From Aliishimia sp963721175 (lineage in GTDB: Bacteria; Pseudomonadota; Alphaproteobacteria; Rhodobacterales; Rhodobacteraceae): a stretch of DNA of 64,000 bases. Made by a program: the position numbers and the translations under genes. Shown here piece by piece: positions 17,934 through 28,172 of this stretch. How positions within the stretch are numbered: the stretch's first letter is position 1; the number at the start of each line of letters is the position of its first letter. The stretch covers positions 620,001-684,000 of the forward strand of contig CAVRIG010000007.1 of NCBI GenBank assembly GCA_963721175.1. The letters run 5' to 3'. A model generated the notes under the pieces. It searched no databases. It had not been told where the DNA came from and saw only the letters and a list, made by a program, of their open reading frames with translations.

Positions 17934-19277
17934 ACCTGTCCCGCGAGTTGTCGGATTTCGTGCTGAACGCCACGCCCGATGCGGCGGCGGACGAGGCGCT
18001 CGCCATCATGCGGCTGTCGCTCTTCGACTGGACGGCGTGCGGGATCGCGGGGGCCGACGAGCCCGTGGCGCGCATCGTTCGGGACATTGTGCGTGGACGA
18101 AGGCGGACAGGGGCCTGCGTGGATCTTCGGCAGTGCCGACACGCTGCCACCTCGCGGGGCGGCGCTGGTCAATGGCGCGGCGAGCCATGCGCTCGACTAC
18201 GACGACACGCATTTCGCCCATATCGGCCACCCGTCGGTTGCCGTGCTCCCCGCCGCGCTTGCGGTGGCGGGCCGGGGCACGCGGGGCCGACGCGCTCTGG
18301 GCCGCGCTGATCGGGGCGGAAGTGTCGGTGCCGCATCGGCGTCTGGCTCGGCCGCGACCATTACCAGACCGGGTTCCACCAGACCGCGACCGCGGGCGCG
18401 TTCGGGGCCACGGTCGCGGCGGGTCGGCTGCTCGGCCTCGATCCGGCACAGATGCAGGCCGCCCTCGGCGCTGGCCGCCACCCGCGCGGCCGGGCTGAAA
18501 TCGCAATTCGGCACGATGGGCAAACCCTACCATGCCGGGATGGCCGCCAGCACCGGGGTCGAGGCTGCGCTGCTGGCCCGTGCCGGGTTCGACACGCGGG
18601 GCGCCGGGCTCGACGGTCCGCAAGGGTTCGGGCCAACGCATCACGGAGCCGGGGAAGTCTCTGCCTTCGATGCGCTGGGTCAGGACTGGCGGATGGCGCG
18701 GGTCAGCCACAAGTTCCACGCCTGCTGCCACGGGCTTCACGCAATGCTGGAGGCGTTGGCGACGCTGCAGGCGCGGCCGGATCCGTCGGAGATCGAGCGG
18801 ATATCGGTGCGCACGCATCCGCGCTGGCTGAGCGTCTGCAACATCCGCCGATCCGCGTAACCGGCCTGGAAAGCAAGTTCAGCTATCGACACACCGCCGC
18901 GATGGCCCTGAGCGGGCTCGACACCTCCGCGCTCGACAGCTACACGCGACGCGTTGGCCGCCGATCCTGATCTCGCGCGGCTGCGCCAGCGGGTCGATGT
19001 CATCACCGAAGATACCATCGGCGAGACCGCGTCGGACGTCGTGCTCCGGCTGGTCGACGGGCGCGAGATGACCGTTCGGCACGATCTGGACGCACCGATC
19101 CCGCTGGAGAGCCGGACACAGCGTCTGCGCGACAAGGCGCGCGCTCTACTGGGTGCGAATGGCGAGGCGGAGCTTTGGCAGGCGGTCCACGGATCGGATC
19201 AGCCGGATCTGGGGGCCTTGGCCAGCGCGGTTCAGTCCCTGTCCGTCATCGCCGCAAGGAGCAGGGAAAGCGCGTGA
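17930..19277 (+). CDS. MmgE/PrpD-family protein, frameshifted
   Basis: About 440 residues after correcting six frame changes (near 18092, 18285, 18335, 18468, 18850 and 18948). Five are one-base insertions. The one near 18850 is either two extra bases or one lost base. Recognisable blocks are FDWTACGIAGADEPVARIV, NGAASHALDYDDTHFAHIGH, LKSQFGTMGKPYHAGMAA and FHACCHGLHAMLEAL, all typical of the 2-methylcitrate dehydratase/cis-aconitate decarboxylase-like fold. The substrate is unknown; no other propionate gene is nearby. Start ATG overlaps the ratA stop. The 3' end overlaps convergent cinA by 46 bases. Confidence 0.78.
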
Positions 19278-19708
19278 TCGCGCGCCGCCTCCCGCACCGC
19301 CAGCCGTCCGAGCGCGCCGAAATCGACGGTCTCCGTAGTGACCTCCAGCGCGCGGCAAAGCCCGAAGCAGACGCGACCTTCAGGTTTGAACTCCGACCCT
19401 CCGGGTCCTGCAATTCCGGTAATGGAAACAGAGAGCTGAACACCGGACTTCATGTACGCACCACGCGCCATTTCCGCCGCGATCTCCTCGCTGACAGCCC
19501 CGTGCGCGTCGAGCGTGGCGGGCGAGACATTCAGCATCTCGACCTTGGCCGCGTTCGAATAGGTGACGAACCCACGCTCGAAGATCTCCGACGATCCGGG
19601 CAGGTCCGTCAGCGCCGCCGCGACCATGCCGCCGGTGCAGCTTTCGGCCGTGGCGATCCTCCAGCCGGCCTTCCGCGCAGCCTCCAGGATCTGAAATTGG
19701 AGGCTCAC
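19232..19708 (-). CDS. CinA C-terminal domain family (nicotinamide-nucleotide amidase)
   Basis: 158 residues. The family signature AESCTGGMVAAALTD and the motif SITGIAGPGG are both present. Stand-alone CinA C-terminal domain proteins (PncC type) deamidate NMN and recycle pyridine nucleotides. GTG 19708 is the natural start because it overlaps the pgpA stop (GTGA) and no ATG fits. It closes a pgpA-containing minus-strand operon with ispF. Confidence 0.88.
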   Translation of the reverse strand: MSLQFQILEAARKAGWRIATAESCTGGMVAAALTDLPGSSEIFERGFVTYSNAAKVEMLNVSPATLDAHGAVSEEIAAEMARGAYMKSGVQLSVSITGIAGPGGSEFKPEGRVCFGLCRALEVTTETVDFGALGRLAVREAARDHALSLLLAAMTDRD

Positions 19709-20202
19709 CGTCCAAAGACTCCGTGCGCGAGACCGGCCAGCACCACCACACCCAGCGCCGCGAACACGCCCGCGATCACGTCGTCGAGCATCACGCCCAA
19801 CGGATCGCCGCGGCGATCTGCCCAACCCGCCGGTCCGGGTTTCCAGACGTCGAAGAGCCGGAAGAGGAGGAACGCCGCGACCCAGCCGGGCCAGAGGCGC
19901 AGGATATCGATGCCCATGCTCCACGCCGACCAGCTGAGCGGCAAGAGAGCGATCCACTGGCCCACGACCTCGTCCACCACGATCTCGGACGGATCGTGGT
20001 CATCTGAGCCGCGGGTCATCTGCGTGGTCGCCCACCATCCCTTGGCGAACCCGGCAACCACGCCGATGGCGAGCAGCGGAAAGCCCCCGATCACGTGCAG
20101 AAGCCACCCCCAGGGCAGCGCGACCAACGACGCCCAGGTGCCTGGCGCGGGGCGCAGGTAGCCCACCCCGAATACCGTTGCGATCAGCCGCGACACCATC
20201 AT
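19705..20202 (-). CDS. pgpA: phosphatidylglycerophosphatase A
   Basis: 165 residues, membrane enzyme that dephosphorylates phosphatidylglycerophosphate to phosphatidylglycerol. Conserved features are GVGYLRPAPGTWASL at the N terminus, LFRLFDVWKPGPAGWAD, and the acidic motif LGVMLDDVIAGV with the metal-binding Asp pair. The start is ATG 20202 or the adjacent ATG 20199, overlapping the ispF stop; the stop overlaps the cinA GTG. Translational coupling across ispF-pgpA-cinA is likely. Confidence 0.92.
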   Translation of the reverse strand: MMVSRLIATVFGVGYLRPAPGTWASLVALPWGWLLHVIGGFPLLAIGVVAGFAKGWWATTQMTRGSDDHDPSEIVVDEVVGQWIALLPLSWSAWSMGIDILRLWPGWVAAFLLFRLFDVWKPGPAGWADRRGDPLGVMLDDVIAGVFAALGVVVLAGLAHGVFGR

Positions 20203-20678
20203 GCGCCGACCAGCGTACAGGTTGCGATGCAGGCGATGCCTTCCCCGCGGCCGGTGAACCCCAGCCGTTCGGAGGTCGTCGCCTTCACCGAAACCAGGTC
20301 GGTCCCGATCTCCATGATGGACGCCATCCTTTCCCGCATCTGCGGGGCATATGGGGCGATCTTGGGTGTTTCGCAAATGATCGTGCAATCCACGTTGCCG
20401 GGCGCGAAGCCGTTGTCACGCGCGAGGCTCACGGCGTGGCGCAGGAAGATTTCGCTGGCCGCGCCGCGCCATTGGGGGTCGGATGGCGGGAAATGCGTTC
20501 CGATATCGCCCATGGCCAGCGCGCCAAAGATGGCGTCCGTGACCGTGTGCATCGCCACATCCGCGTCGGAGTGGCCGAGTAAACCGGCATCATGTGGAAT
20601 GCGGATGCCGCACAATGTCACATGATCCCCCGGGCCGAAGGCATGCACGTCGAATCCGTTGCCGATCCTGATCTTCAT
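20199..20678 (-). CDS. ispF: 2-C-methyl-D-erythritol 2,4-cyclodiphosphate synthase
   Basis: 159 residues of the non-mevalonate isoprenoid pathway. The metal-binding DVHAF, LLGHSDADVAMH, and the terminal block SVKATTSERLGFTGRGEGI are all intact. In many relatives ispD lies immediately before ispF or is fused to it; here the 274 bases between this start and dusB hold no ispD sequence. ATG 20678 is followed by the usual MKIRIGNGFDVH. Confidence 0.95.
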   Translation of the reverse strand: MKIRIGNGFDVHAFGPGDHVTLCGIRIPHDAGLLGHSDADVAMHTVTDAIFGALAMGDIGTHFPPSDPQWRGAASEIFLRHAVSLARDNGFAPGNVDCTIICETPKIAPYAPQMRERMASIMEIGTDLVSVKATTSERLGFTGRGEGIACIATCTLVGA

Positions 20679-20862
20679 GTCGCTCCAGATGTTGCTGACG
20701 GGTGCACGGCATGACCGCTCGCCTTCATCGCCCGCCGGACAGCCAACCTCAAGCCCTTCTGCGGATGGAATTACTCCAAAACCGGAAGACGATCCCCGCG
20801 CCGTTCCTCGGCGCACAACTTGAGGTAACACCTACTTTTGCCTAATTTTTGAACATATGCCG

Positions 20863-20885
20863 AAAAATTGCCACCCTTCGGTGGC
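20863..20885 (-). terminator. hairpin with T tract on the minus strand
   Basis: GCCACC (20870-20875) and GGTGGC (20880-20885) form a 6-bp stem with a 4-base loop. Read on the minus strand it is followed by AATTTTT. It lies between dusB and ispF, so it could end an antisense transcript or act as a leader attenuator for ispF. The stem is short. Confidence 0.35.
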
Positions 20886-20952
20886 TCATTCGGTTGAAGC
20901 GCGCCCGGTCGCAGGCTACCCAGCATCTGCACGCCTTTCGAACTGATTTCCC

Positions 20953-21949
20953 ATGATCGCGCTTCAAGACGTAAACCTGTCTCCTCCTGTCGCGCTCGCG
21001 CCGATGGCAGGGATCACCGATCTGCCGTTTCGGCGGCTTGTCGCGTCATTCGGCGCGGGTCTCGTCGTGTCCGAAATGGTCGCCAGCGTCGACATCCTCA
21101 ACGCGCGCCCCGGCACGCGGGAGCGGGCGGAACTGGCGCTTGGTGTCGAAGGGTCTTCGGTGCAGCTCGCAGGGCGGGAACCAGCGCCCATGGCGGAGGC
21201 CGCGCGCATGGTGGAGGCCGAGGGTGCGCGGATCATCGATATCAACATGGGTTGCCCGGCCAAGAAGGTGACCAACGGCTGTTCGGGCTCCGCGCTGATG
21301 CGGGATCTGGACCATGCGCTGCGCCTGATCGACGCCGTGGTAGGCGCGGTGAAGGTGCCCGTGACGCTGAAGACTCGGCTGGGCTGGGACGAGGATCTGC
21401 TGAACGCGCCGGAGTTGGCTGTGCGGGCCGAGGCGTCGGGCATCCGGATGATCACGATCCACGGCCGCACGCGCTGCCAGTTCTACAAGGGACGCGCGGA
21501 TTGGGCGGCGATCGCACGGGTCAAGACGGCGGTCGGGATTCCGGTTCTCGCCAATGGAGACATCACGGATGCCGCGTCCGCTCGCCGAGCCCTGGATTTG
21601 TCGGGCGCAGATGGCGTCATGATCGGCCGCGGCATTCAGGGGCGTCCGTGGCTGCTGGCCAGCATTGCGCACAAGCTGTGGGGCACGCCGGCGCCCGCCA
21701 TACCGCAGGGCGCCGCCTTCGCCGAGATGGTGGCGGGTCACTACGAAGAGATGCTGGGCTTCTACGGCACGGATCTCGGCAGCCGATGCGCGCGCAAACA
21801 CCTTGGGTGGTACATGGATCACGCCGGAACACCGGCCGACCTGCGCCGCGCCGTGCTGACTTCGCCATCCCCGTCCGAGGTTCTGCGCCTGATCCCGCAA
21901 GTCGTCGCCCATGGCGGACGCGGCGCAGTTCGCCCGAGCGGCGGCATGA
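20953..21949 (+). CDS. dusB: tRNA-dihydrouridine synthase (NifR3/DusB)
   Basis: About 332 residues of an FMN TIM barrel that reduces uridine in tRNA. Motifs: VALAPMAGITDLPFRRL, DINMGCPAKKVTNGCSGSAL with the catalytic cysteine, and GVMIGRGIQGRPWL. As written the frame runs on into ntrB. If one base near 21900 is surplus, the protein ends MADAAQFARAAA with a TGA at 21947-21949 that overlaps the ntrB ATG (ATGA), as expected for this operon. I therefore treat the fusion as a sequence error. It is the first gene of the nifR3-ntrBC operon known from Rhodobacter. Confidence 0.93.
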
Positions 21950-23026
21950 CAGGGCAGGGCTTCGATCTTTGGGCGTCTCTGCCGGTCCCTGCAGTGCGGA
22001 TCGACGCAGACGACAGGATCGCGGATCTGAACCCCGCGGCGGAGGGGTTCCTGAACAGCTCCGCCCGGGCGCTGCGCGGCACGCCGGTCTGGGACGCGAT
22101 CGCGGTCGACGCGCCGCTCGAGCAGGCGTTCCAGCGCGCGCGCAAGAACGGCACGCCGCTCTTCGTCAACGATGTCGACGTGGGCTCGGGCCACCGCGCT
22201 CCGCTGCAATGTGCGCTGCAGATCGCACCGCTGGTCGGGGTCGTCGGACGAGATGCTGATGATGATTTCCCCGCGCGAACTCGCCGGGCGGATGACGCTG
22301 AACCATTCCGTGAAATCCGCGGCCCAATCCGCGATCGGCATGGCCGAGATGCTGGCGCACGAGATCAAGAACCCGCTGGCCGGGATCACGGGGGCCGCGC
22401 AGCTCCTCAGCATGAACCTGAAGTCGGACGATCTGGAGCTGACCGATCTGATCGTCGCCGAAAGCCGGCGGATCGTGAAGCTGCTGGAGCAGGTGGAGCA
22501 GTTCGGCAACCTCTCGGTGCCCGACCTGCGGCCGATCAACCTGCACGACGTGCTCGACCGCGCGCGGCGGTCCGCGTTGCTGGGGTTCGGGGCCAACATG
22601 AAGATCGTGGAGGATTACGACCCGTCGCTGCCGCTGGCGCTGGCCGATCGCGACCAGTTGCTGCAGGTGATCCAGAACCTTCTGAAGAACGCCGCCGAAG
22701 CCGCGGGCGACAAGGGCGGCACAATCTGGCTGCACAGTTTCTTCGAACATTCCTTCCGGCTCCGGCGTTCGGACGGCACCGGCCAGTCCCTGCCGCTCCA
22801 GATCGAGGTGATCGACGATGGTCCGGGACTGCCCGACGCGATCCGCGACGACATCTTCGATCCCTTCGTGTCGGGCCGCGAAAACGGCACGGGGCTGGGG
22901 CTCGCGCTCGTCTCCAAGATCATCTCTGACCACCGCGGCTGGATTTCGGTGACTTCCGTTCCCGGCCGCACGGTCTTTCGCATCTCGCTGCCGCGCGCCG
23001 CCGGCACCCCCTACATCACGGAGTAG
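21946..23026 (+). CDS. ntrB: nitrogen regulation sensor histidine kinase NtrB, frameshifted
   Basis: About 359 residues. A PAS domain (ASLPVPAVRIDADDRIADLN) is followed by the kinase core with the H box MLAHEIKNPLAGITGAAQLL, N box QVIQNLLKNAAEAA, and G boxes DDGPGLPDAIRDDIFDPF and NGTGLGLALVSKII. One extra G near 22240 splits the gene between PAS and H box. NtrB phosphorylates NtrC under nitrogen limitation and is controlled by PII. The soluble build without membrane helices fits NtrB. Start is coupled to the dusB stop. Confidence 0.92.
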
Positions 23027-23030
23027 CCCC

Positions 23031-24403
23031 ATGGACGGAACGGTACTAGTCGCAGATGACGATCGCACCATTCGCACGGTGCTGACGCAGGCGCTGACCC
23101 GGGCGGGCTGCCGCGTCCACGCGACCTCCTCGCTGACCACGCTCATGCGGTGGGTGGGCGAGGGCAAGGGCGACGTTGTGATTTCCGACGTCGTCATGCC
23201 GGACGGCAACGGGCTCGAGATGTTGCCCAAGATCGCGCAGGACCGCCCCGGCCTGCCGGTCATCGTGATTTCCGCGCAGAACACGATCATGACGGCGATC
23301 CAGGCGGCGGAGGCCGAGGCTTACGATTACCTTCCCAAGCCCTTCGATCTGCCGGAACTGATGAAACGCACCGCCCGCGCGCTGGAGCATCGCAAGAACG
23401 TGCCGCGCGCCACGGATGACGAACCCGACCGGCCCCGAGGAGCTGCCGCTGGTCGGTCGCACGACGGTCATGCAGTCGCTCTACCGGGTCGTGGCGCGGG
23501 TGATGAACACCGATCTGCCCGTGCTGATCTGGGGCGAGAGCGGGACCGGCAAGAGCCTGATCGCGCGGGCGATCCACGATTTTTCGGACCGCCGCACGCT
23601 GCCCTTCGTGACGACCAATGCCAACGACCTGCAGGAGCTCGAGGGGCCCGCACGGGTTCTGGCGCGGGTGAAGGGCGGCACGCTGCTGATCGAGGAGATC
23701 GGGGACATTCCGCCGGAAATCCAGGCCCGTATCGTGCAGATGATGGACACGCCGGGCGAATACGCACCGCGATTCCTCGCCACCAGCCAGACCGACCTCA
23801 GCAAGGCGATGGAGGACTAACAGGCTGCGCAAGGATCTTTATTATCGGCTCAGTCGGCGCGACGCTTGCGGTGCCCTCCCTGCGCGAGAGGGTGGACGAT
23901 ATCGAACTGCTTGGCCGATCACTTTCTCGCGAAGGTCGAAAAGAGCGGTGGGGCGCTGCGCAAGATGTCCGCGGCGCGCCAGCGAGATCCTGCGCAACTA
24001 CAGCTGGCCCGGGAATGTGCGGCAGCTGGAGAACGCCATCCGCCGATTGTCGCTGACCAGCCGCGAGGCCGAAGTCACGGCCGGAGAGGTGGAGCAGGTC
24101 CTGGGCTCCCAGCCCGAACTCGAACCGATGCGCGGGGCCGAGGCCGCGTCGGAAAAGCTGGGCGCGTCGGTGGAACGCCACTTGCGCAGGTATTTCGACC
24201 TTCACGGAAACATGCTGCCGCCGGCGGGGCTTTATGCGCGAATCCTGCGCGAGATCGAATTGCCGCTGATCGAGATTGCACTGGAGGCGACAGGTGGAAA
24301 TCAGGCGAAATGCGCCGATTTGCTCGGGATCAACCGAAATACTCTGCGCAAGAAGATCACCGACCTCGATATTCAGGTGACACGACGCCGTAAGTTGATG
24401 TAA
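23031..24403 (+). CDS. ntrC: nitrogen regulation response regulator NtrC lacking the GAFTGA loop, frameshifted
   Basis: About 455 residues once five one-base insertions (near 23425, 23818, 23852, 23913 and 23990) are removed. Receiver domain: VADDDRTIRT, phospho-acceptor DVVMPDG. AAA+ domain: Walker A GESGTGKSLIARA, Walker B region GGTLLIEEIGDIPPE, and RKDLYYRLS. C-terminal Fis-type helix-turn-helix: GGNQAKCADLLGINRNTLRKK. Between Walker A and Walker B the usual GAFTGA sigma-54 contact loop is absent; the sequence goes from NDLQELEGPARVLARVK straight to Walker B. That shortening is known in Rhodobacter NtrC, which activates sigma-70 polymerase. The deletion lies inside one uninterrupted frame, so it is not caused by the insertions. 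Confidence 0.92.
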
Positions 24404-24457
24404 AACCGCCACAGGAATTGTGGCGATCGGGGGACACTCCGAATAAGACCACGAGAT

Positions 24458-26743
24458 ATGGCGGTCAGGCGCGAGCAGCGCCACAAATACGGTGAGTCTC
24501 TGGTGGCAACCCAGACACGACAGCCTCGATGGATGCGTCTTGGGCGTTTGCGTCGAGCGCGAAAGATGCGCAACGCGACGACCTTCGGGTCTCGTGGTGC
24601 TCGGTCCGGTGCTGGCGCTTGTCGACATTCCTGGTCCTCGGCCCGCTGGATCAGGGGGCGAGTGCGCTGGCCCTGCGGCTGATCCTTCTCGCGGATCTCG
24701 TCTACATCCTGCTGGTGGCCGCCCTGGTTCTGGGATCGGTCGCGCGGCTCATCGCGGCGCGCCGCGCGAAATCGGCGGGCTCCCGGCTGCACCTGCGGCT
24801 GACGGCGGTCTTCGCGCTGCTGGCGCTGATCCCGACGGTGATCGTCGCGGTCTTTGCCGGGCTCACCGTCAATATCGGTCTGGAAGGCTGGTTTTCGGAA
24901 CGCGTCCGTCAGGTCGTCGGCAGTTCGCTCGCGGCCGCCGAAGCTTATGAGGAAGAACAGCGCGAGGACCTGAGGGAGGACGCACGGGACCTGGCACGCG
25001 CGCTGGAGGAGGCGCGCCGGTTCGATGTCTACGTGTCCGATGGGGAGCTTCTGGTCCAGGGACAGGCCGCGATCCAGCGAGGTCTGCGCGAGGCCTACCT
25101 CATCGATGGCACGGGGCAGATCCGGGCGCGCGGGCAGAATTCGTACCTCTTCAACTACGAGGAACCGTCGCCCGAACAGATCGCGCAGGTCGATGAGGAA
25201 GGCGTCGTCATCATCGAGGATTGGGCGCACAACGAATTCCGCGCGCTGGTGCGGCTGAACTCGTTTCTCGACCGATATCTCTATGTCAGCCGCGACGTGG
25301 ATGGCGAGATCCTGTCGCTGCTGGACGACACGCAGGAGACGGTGCGGCTCTACCAGCAACTCGAAAGCGAGCGGGGCCGGGTGCTGTTCGAATTCGGGCT
25401 GCTTTACCTCGGGTTCGCGGTAATCCTGATCCTCGCCTCCATCTGGGCGGGGATGTGGTTTGCCGAACGTCTCTCCGGGCCGGTCGGCCGGCTCACCGGT
25501 GCGGCGCAGCGCGTGGGTTCCGGAGACCTCGACGTGCGCGTGACGCGAGGAAAAGGGCGACGACGAGATCGCCATGCTGGGCCGGTACTTCAACCAGATG
25601 ACCCGGCAGCTCAAGGTGCAGCGGGAAACCCTGCTGGACAACACGCGCCAGATCGAACGGCGCCGGCGGCTCTTCGATTCCGTGCTGACCTCTGTCACGT
25701 CCGGGGTGGTGGGGCTGGATGCAAAGGGCCGGATCACCTTCGTGAACCGGTCGGCGGAACGTCTTCTCGACTGGCGCGAGCACCAGCAGGCGATGAGCAT
25801 CGAGGTCGCCGTTCCGGAATTCGGCCCGGTCTTTCAAGAACTCAGGAAGAGCCGCGCGCAGGTGGCGCAGCGCGAAGTGAAGGTCTCTCGGCAGGGGCGT
25901 CTCGAAAACCTGCTGGTGCGCATGGCGACGCGCCGCAACGACAACGGCCGGCTCGAAGGGTATGTCGTCGCCTTCGATGACGTCACCGACCTTGTCAGCG
26001 CGCAGCGGATGGCGGCCTGGGGCGACGTGGCCCGGCGGATCGCGCACGAGATCAAGAACCCGCTCACGCCGATCCAGCTCTCGGCGGAGCGGATCAAGCG
26101 CAAGTTCGCGCCGCAGGTGGAGGACCGGGAACGGCTGGAGCAGATGACCGACGTCATCATCCGGCAGACCGGCGATCTGCGGCGCATCGTTGACGAATTC
26201 TCCAAGTTCGCGCGGATGCCCGAACCCGATCGCCAGCCCCAGAACCTTGTGGAACTGGTGCAGAGTGCCGTGTTGCTGCAGCGACAGGGGCAGCCAGGTG
26301 TCGAGATCGCCACCGACCTGCCGGATGATCCGATCGCGGTCGAAGTCGATGGCACGATGATCGGCCAGGCGCTGACGAACCTGATCAAGAACGCCGGAGA
26401 GGCGATTGAAACGCTGAAGGAAAAGGGTGCTCCGGATGGACACGCGCCGCGGATCGAGGTGGCGCTGCGCACAGCGGATGATTGGGCGGAAATCACGATC
26501 GCGGATAACGGGATCGGTTTGCCGGAGGACCGGGCGCGGCTGTTCGAACCCTACGTGACGACACGCAGCGCGGGCACCGGACTGGGCCTGCCGATCGTGA
26601 AGAAGATCATCGAAGAGCATGGCGGAACGCTGGCGCTGGAAGACGCGCCGGTGTTCGCCGGAACCAACGACCATTATGGCGCCATGGCCGTGATCCGGCT
26701 GCCGCTGAGCGGGGACGCCAAACAAAAGAGGGGCAAGGCATGA
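24458..26743 (+). CDS. ntrY: membrane sensor histidine kinase NtrY, frameshifted
   Basis: About 760 residues. Two N-terminal hydrophobic segments and a third helix flank a periplasmic region; then HAMP (AERLSGPVGRLTGAAQRVG), PAS (TSVTSGVVGLDAKGRITFVN), H box ARRIAHEIKNPLTPIQLSAE, and the ATPase boxes QALTNLIKNAGEAI and GTGLGLPIVKKII. One-base insertions near 24586 and 24624 break the first membrane segments, and one near 25548 breaks HAMP. NtrY senses nitrogen or redox signals and phosphorylates NtrX, whose gene starts in the overlapping ATGA at 26740. The start at 24458 is my best choice; the N terminus is less conserved. Confidence 0.9.
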
Positions 26744-28152
26744 GTGACATCCTGATCGTTGACGACGAGCGCGACATCCGCGAACTGATCTCGGACATCC
26801 TGGAGGACGAAGGCTACACCACGAGGCTCGCGGGTACGTCCGACGACGCCATGAACGCGATCAATTCCGAACCTCCCGCGCTGCTGGTGCTGGACATCTG
26901 GCTGAAGGACAGCCGCATGGACGGGATCGACATCCTCTCGGCGGTCAAGCGCGACAACCCCGACGTGCCGGTCGTGATCATCTCCGGGCACGGCAACATC
27001 GAAATCGCCGTGGCGGCGATCAAGCAGGGGGCCTACGATTTCATCGAGAAGCCGTTCAACATCGAACAGCTGCTGGTCGTGATCCGGCGTGCGATGGAGG
27101 CCTCGCGCCTGCGCCGGGAGAACATGAGCCTCCGCCGCAAGGAGGTCACGACCGCGGAAATGATCGGATCGAGCGCCGCGTTCCGGACGCTGGTCAATCA
27201 GCTCGACAAGGTGACGAAATCGAACGGCCGCGTCATGCTGACCGGCCCGGCCGGCTGCGGCAAGGAAGTGGCGGCCCGGTACATCCACGCCAATTCCAAC
27301 CGCGCCTCGGCGCCGTTCGTCAGCGTCAATTGCGCCTCGATCGAGCCGGAGCGGATGGAGTCCGTGCTCTTCGGGCGCGAGTCCCCGGATCGCGGCGTGG
27401 AACCCGGCCTGCTCGAACAGGCGCACAGTGGTGTCATCTATTTCGACGAGGTCGCGGACATGCCGCCCGGCACGCAGTCCAAGATCCTGCGCGTTCTCGT
27501 CGACCAGCAGTTCCAGCGGGTGGGCGGCAACGACAAGGTGCGCGTCGACATCCGCGTGGTGTCATCGACCAGCCGGGACCTGCAATTGGCCATCGCGTCG
27601 GGTGATTTCCGGCAGGAACTCTACCACCGGCTCAACGTGGTGCCGATCGCGGTGCCCTCGCTGGAGGATCGTCGGGAGGATATTCCCGCGCTGGCCGCAC
27701 ATTTCATCGAAGGCTTTCACAGCGCGCAAGGCCTGCCGCAGCGCGAGTTGAGCGGGGATGCGGCGGCTTTGCTGCAGACGATGATCTGGCCGGGCAACGT
27801 GCGGCAGCTCAAGAACCTGATCGAGCGAGTGCTGATCCTCGGCGAATGCTCCGGCCCGATCGAGGCGCGCGAACTGCCGGGCGAGGGGCCGGAGGCTGAC
27901 GAGGACGGTCGCGTCGTCCTCTCGGGCGCGCTGGCCACGCTGCCGCTGCGCGAGGCGCGCGAGGCGTTCGAACGGGAATACCTGCTGACGCAGATCAACC
28001 GTTTCGGCGGCAACATCTCGCGCACCGCGAGCTTCGTCGGCATGGAACGCAGCGCGTTGCACCGCAAGCTGAAATCGCTGGGTGTTGTGACATCGTCTAA
28101 ATCCGGCGCACGCGTGGCCCATGTCGAGGAGGAGCACGACGCGGCGACCTGA
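26740..28152 (+). CDS. ntrX: nitrogen regulation response regulator NtrX
   Basis: 470 residues, intact. Receiver domain with DDERDIREL and phospho-acceptor Asp in LVLDIWLKD; AAA+ domain with TGPAGCGKEVAARYIH (Walker A) and VIYFDEVADMPPG (Walker B); Fis-type helix-turn-helix FGGNISRTASFVGMERSALH at the C terminus. The GAFTGA element is replaced by ESPDRGVEPG, as in other alphaproteobacterial NtrX, so direct sigma-54 activation is unlikely. Translationally coupled to ntrY. Confidence 0.94.
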   Translation: MSDILIVDDERDIRELISDILEDEGYTTRLAGTSDDAMNAINSEPPALLVLDIWLKDSRMDGIDILSAVKRDNPDVPVVIISGHGNIEIAVAAIKQGAYDFIEKPFNIEQLLVVIRRAMEASRLRRENMSLRRKEVTTAEMIGSSAAFRTLVNQLDKVTKSNGRVMLTGPAGCGKEVAARYIHANSNRASAPFVSVNCASIEPERMESVLFGRESPDRGVEPGLLEQAHSGVIYFDEVADMPPGTQSKILRVLVDQQFQRVGGNDKVRVDIRVVSSTSRDLQLAIASGDFRQELYHRLNVVPIAVPSLEDRREDIPALAAHFIEGFHSAQGLPQRELSGDAAALLQTMIWPGNVRQLKNLIERVLILGECSGPIEARELPGEGPEADEDGRVVLSGALATLPLREAREAFEREYLLTQINRFGGNISRTASFVGMERSALHRKLKSLGVVTSSKSGARVAHVEEEHDAAT

Positions 28153-28172
28153 GCGTCAGCGCAGACTTCGGG

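Noticed and set aside
20953..22929. A single 658-codon DusB-NtrB fusion protein.
   Set aside because: A +1 base near 21900 explains it and restores the typical ATGA overlap; beyond 22240 the fused frame loses the kinase sequence.
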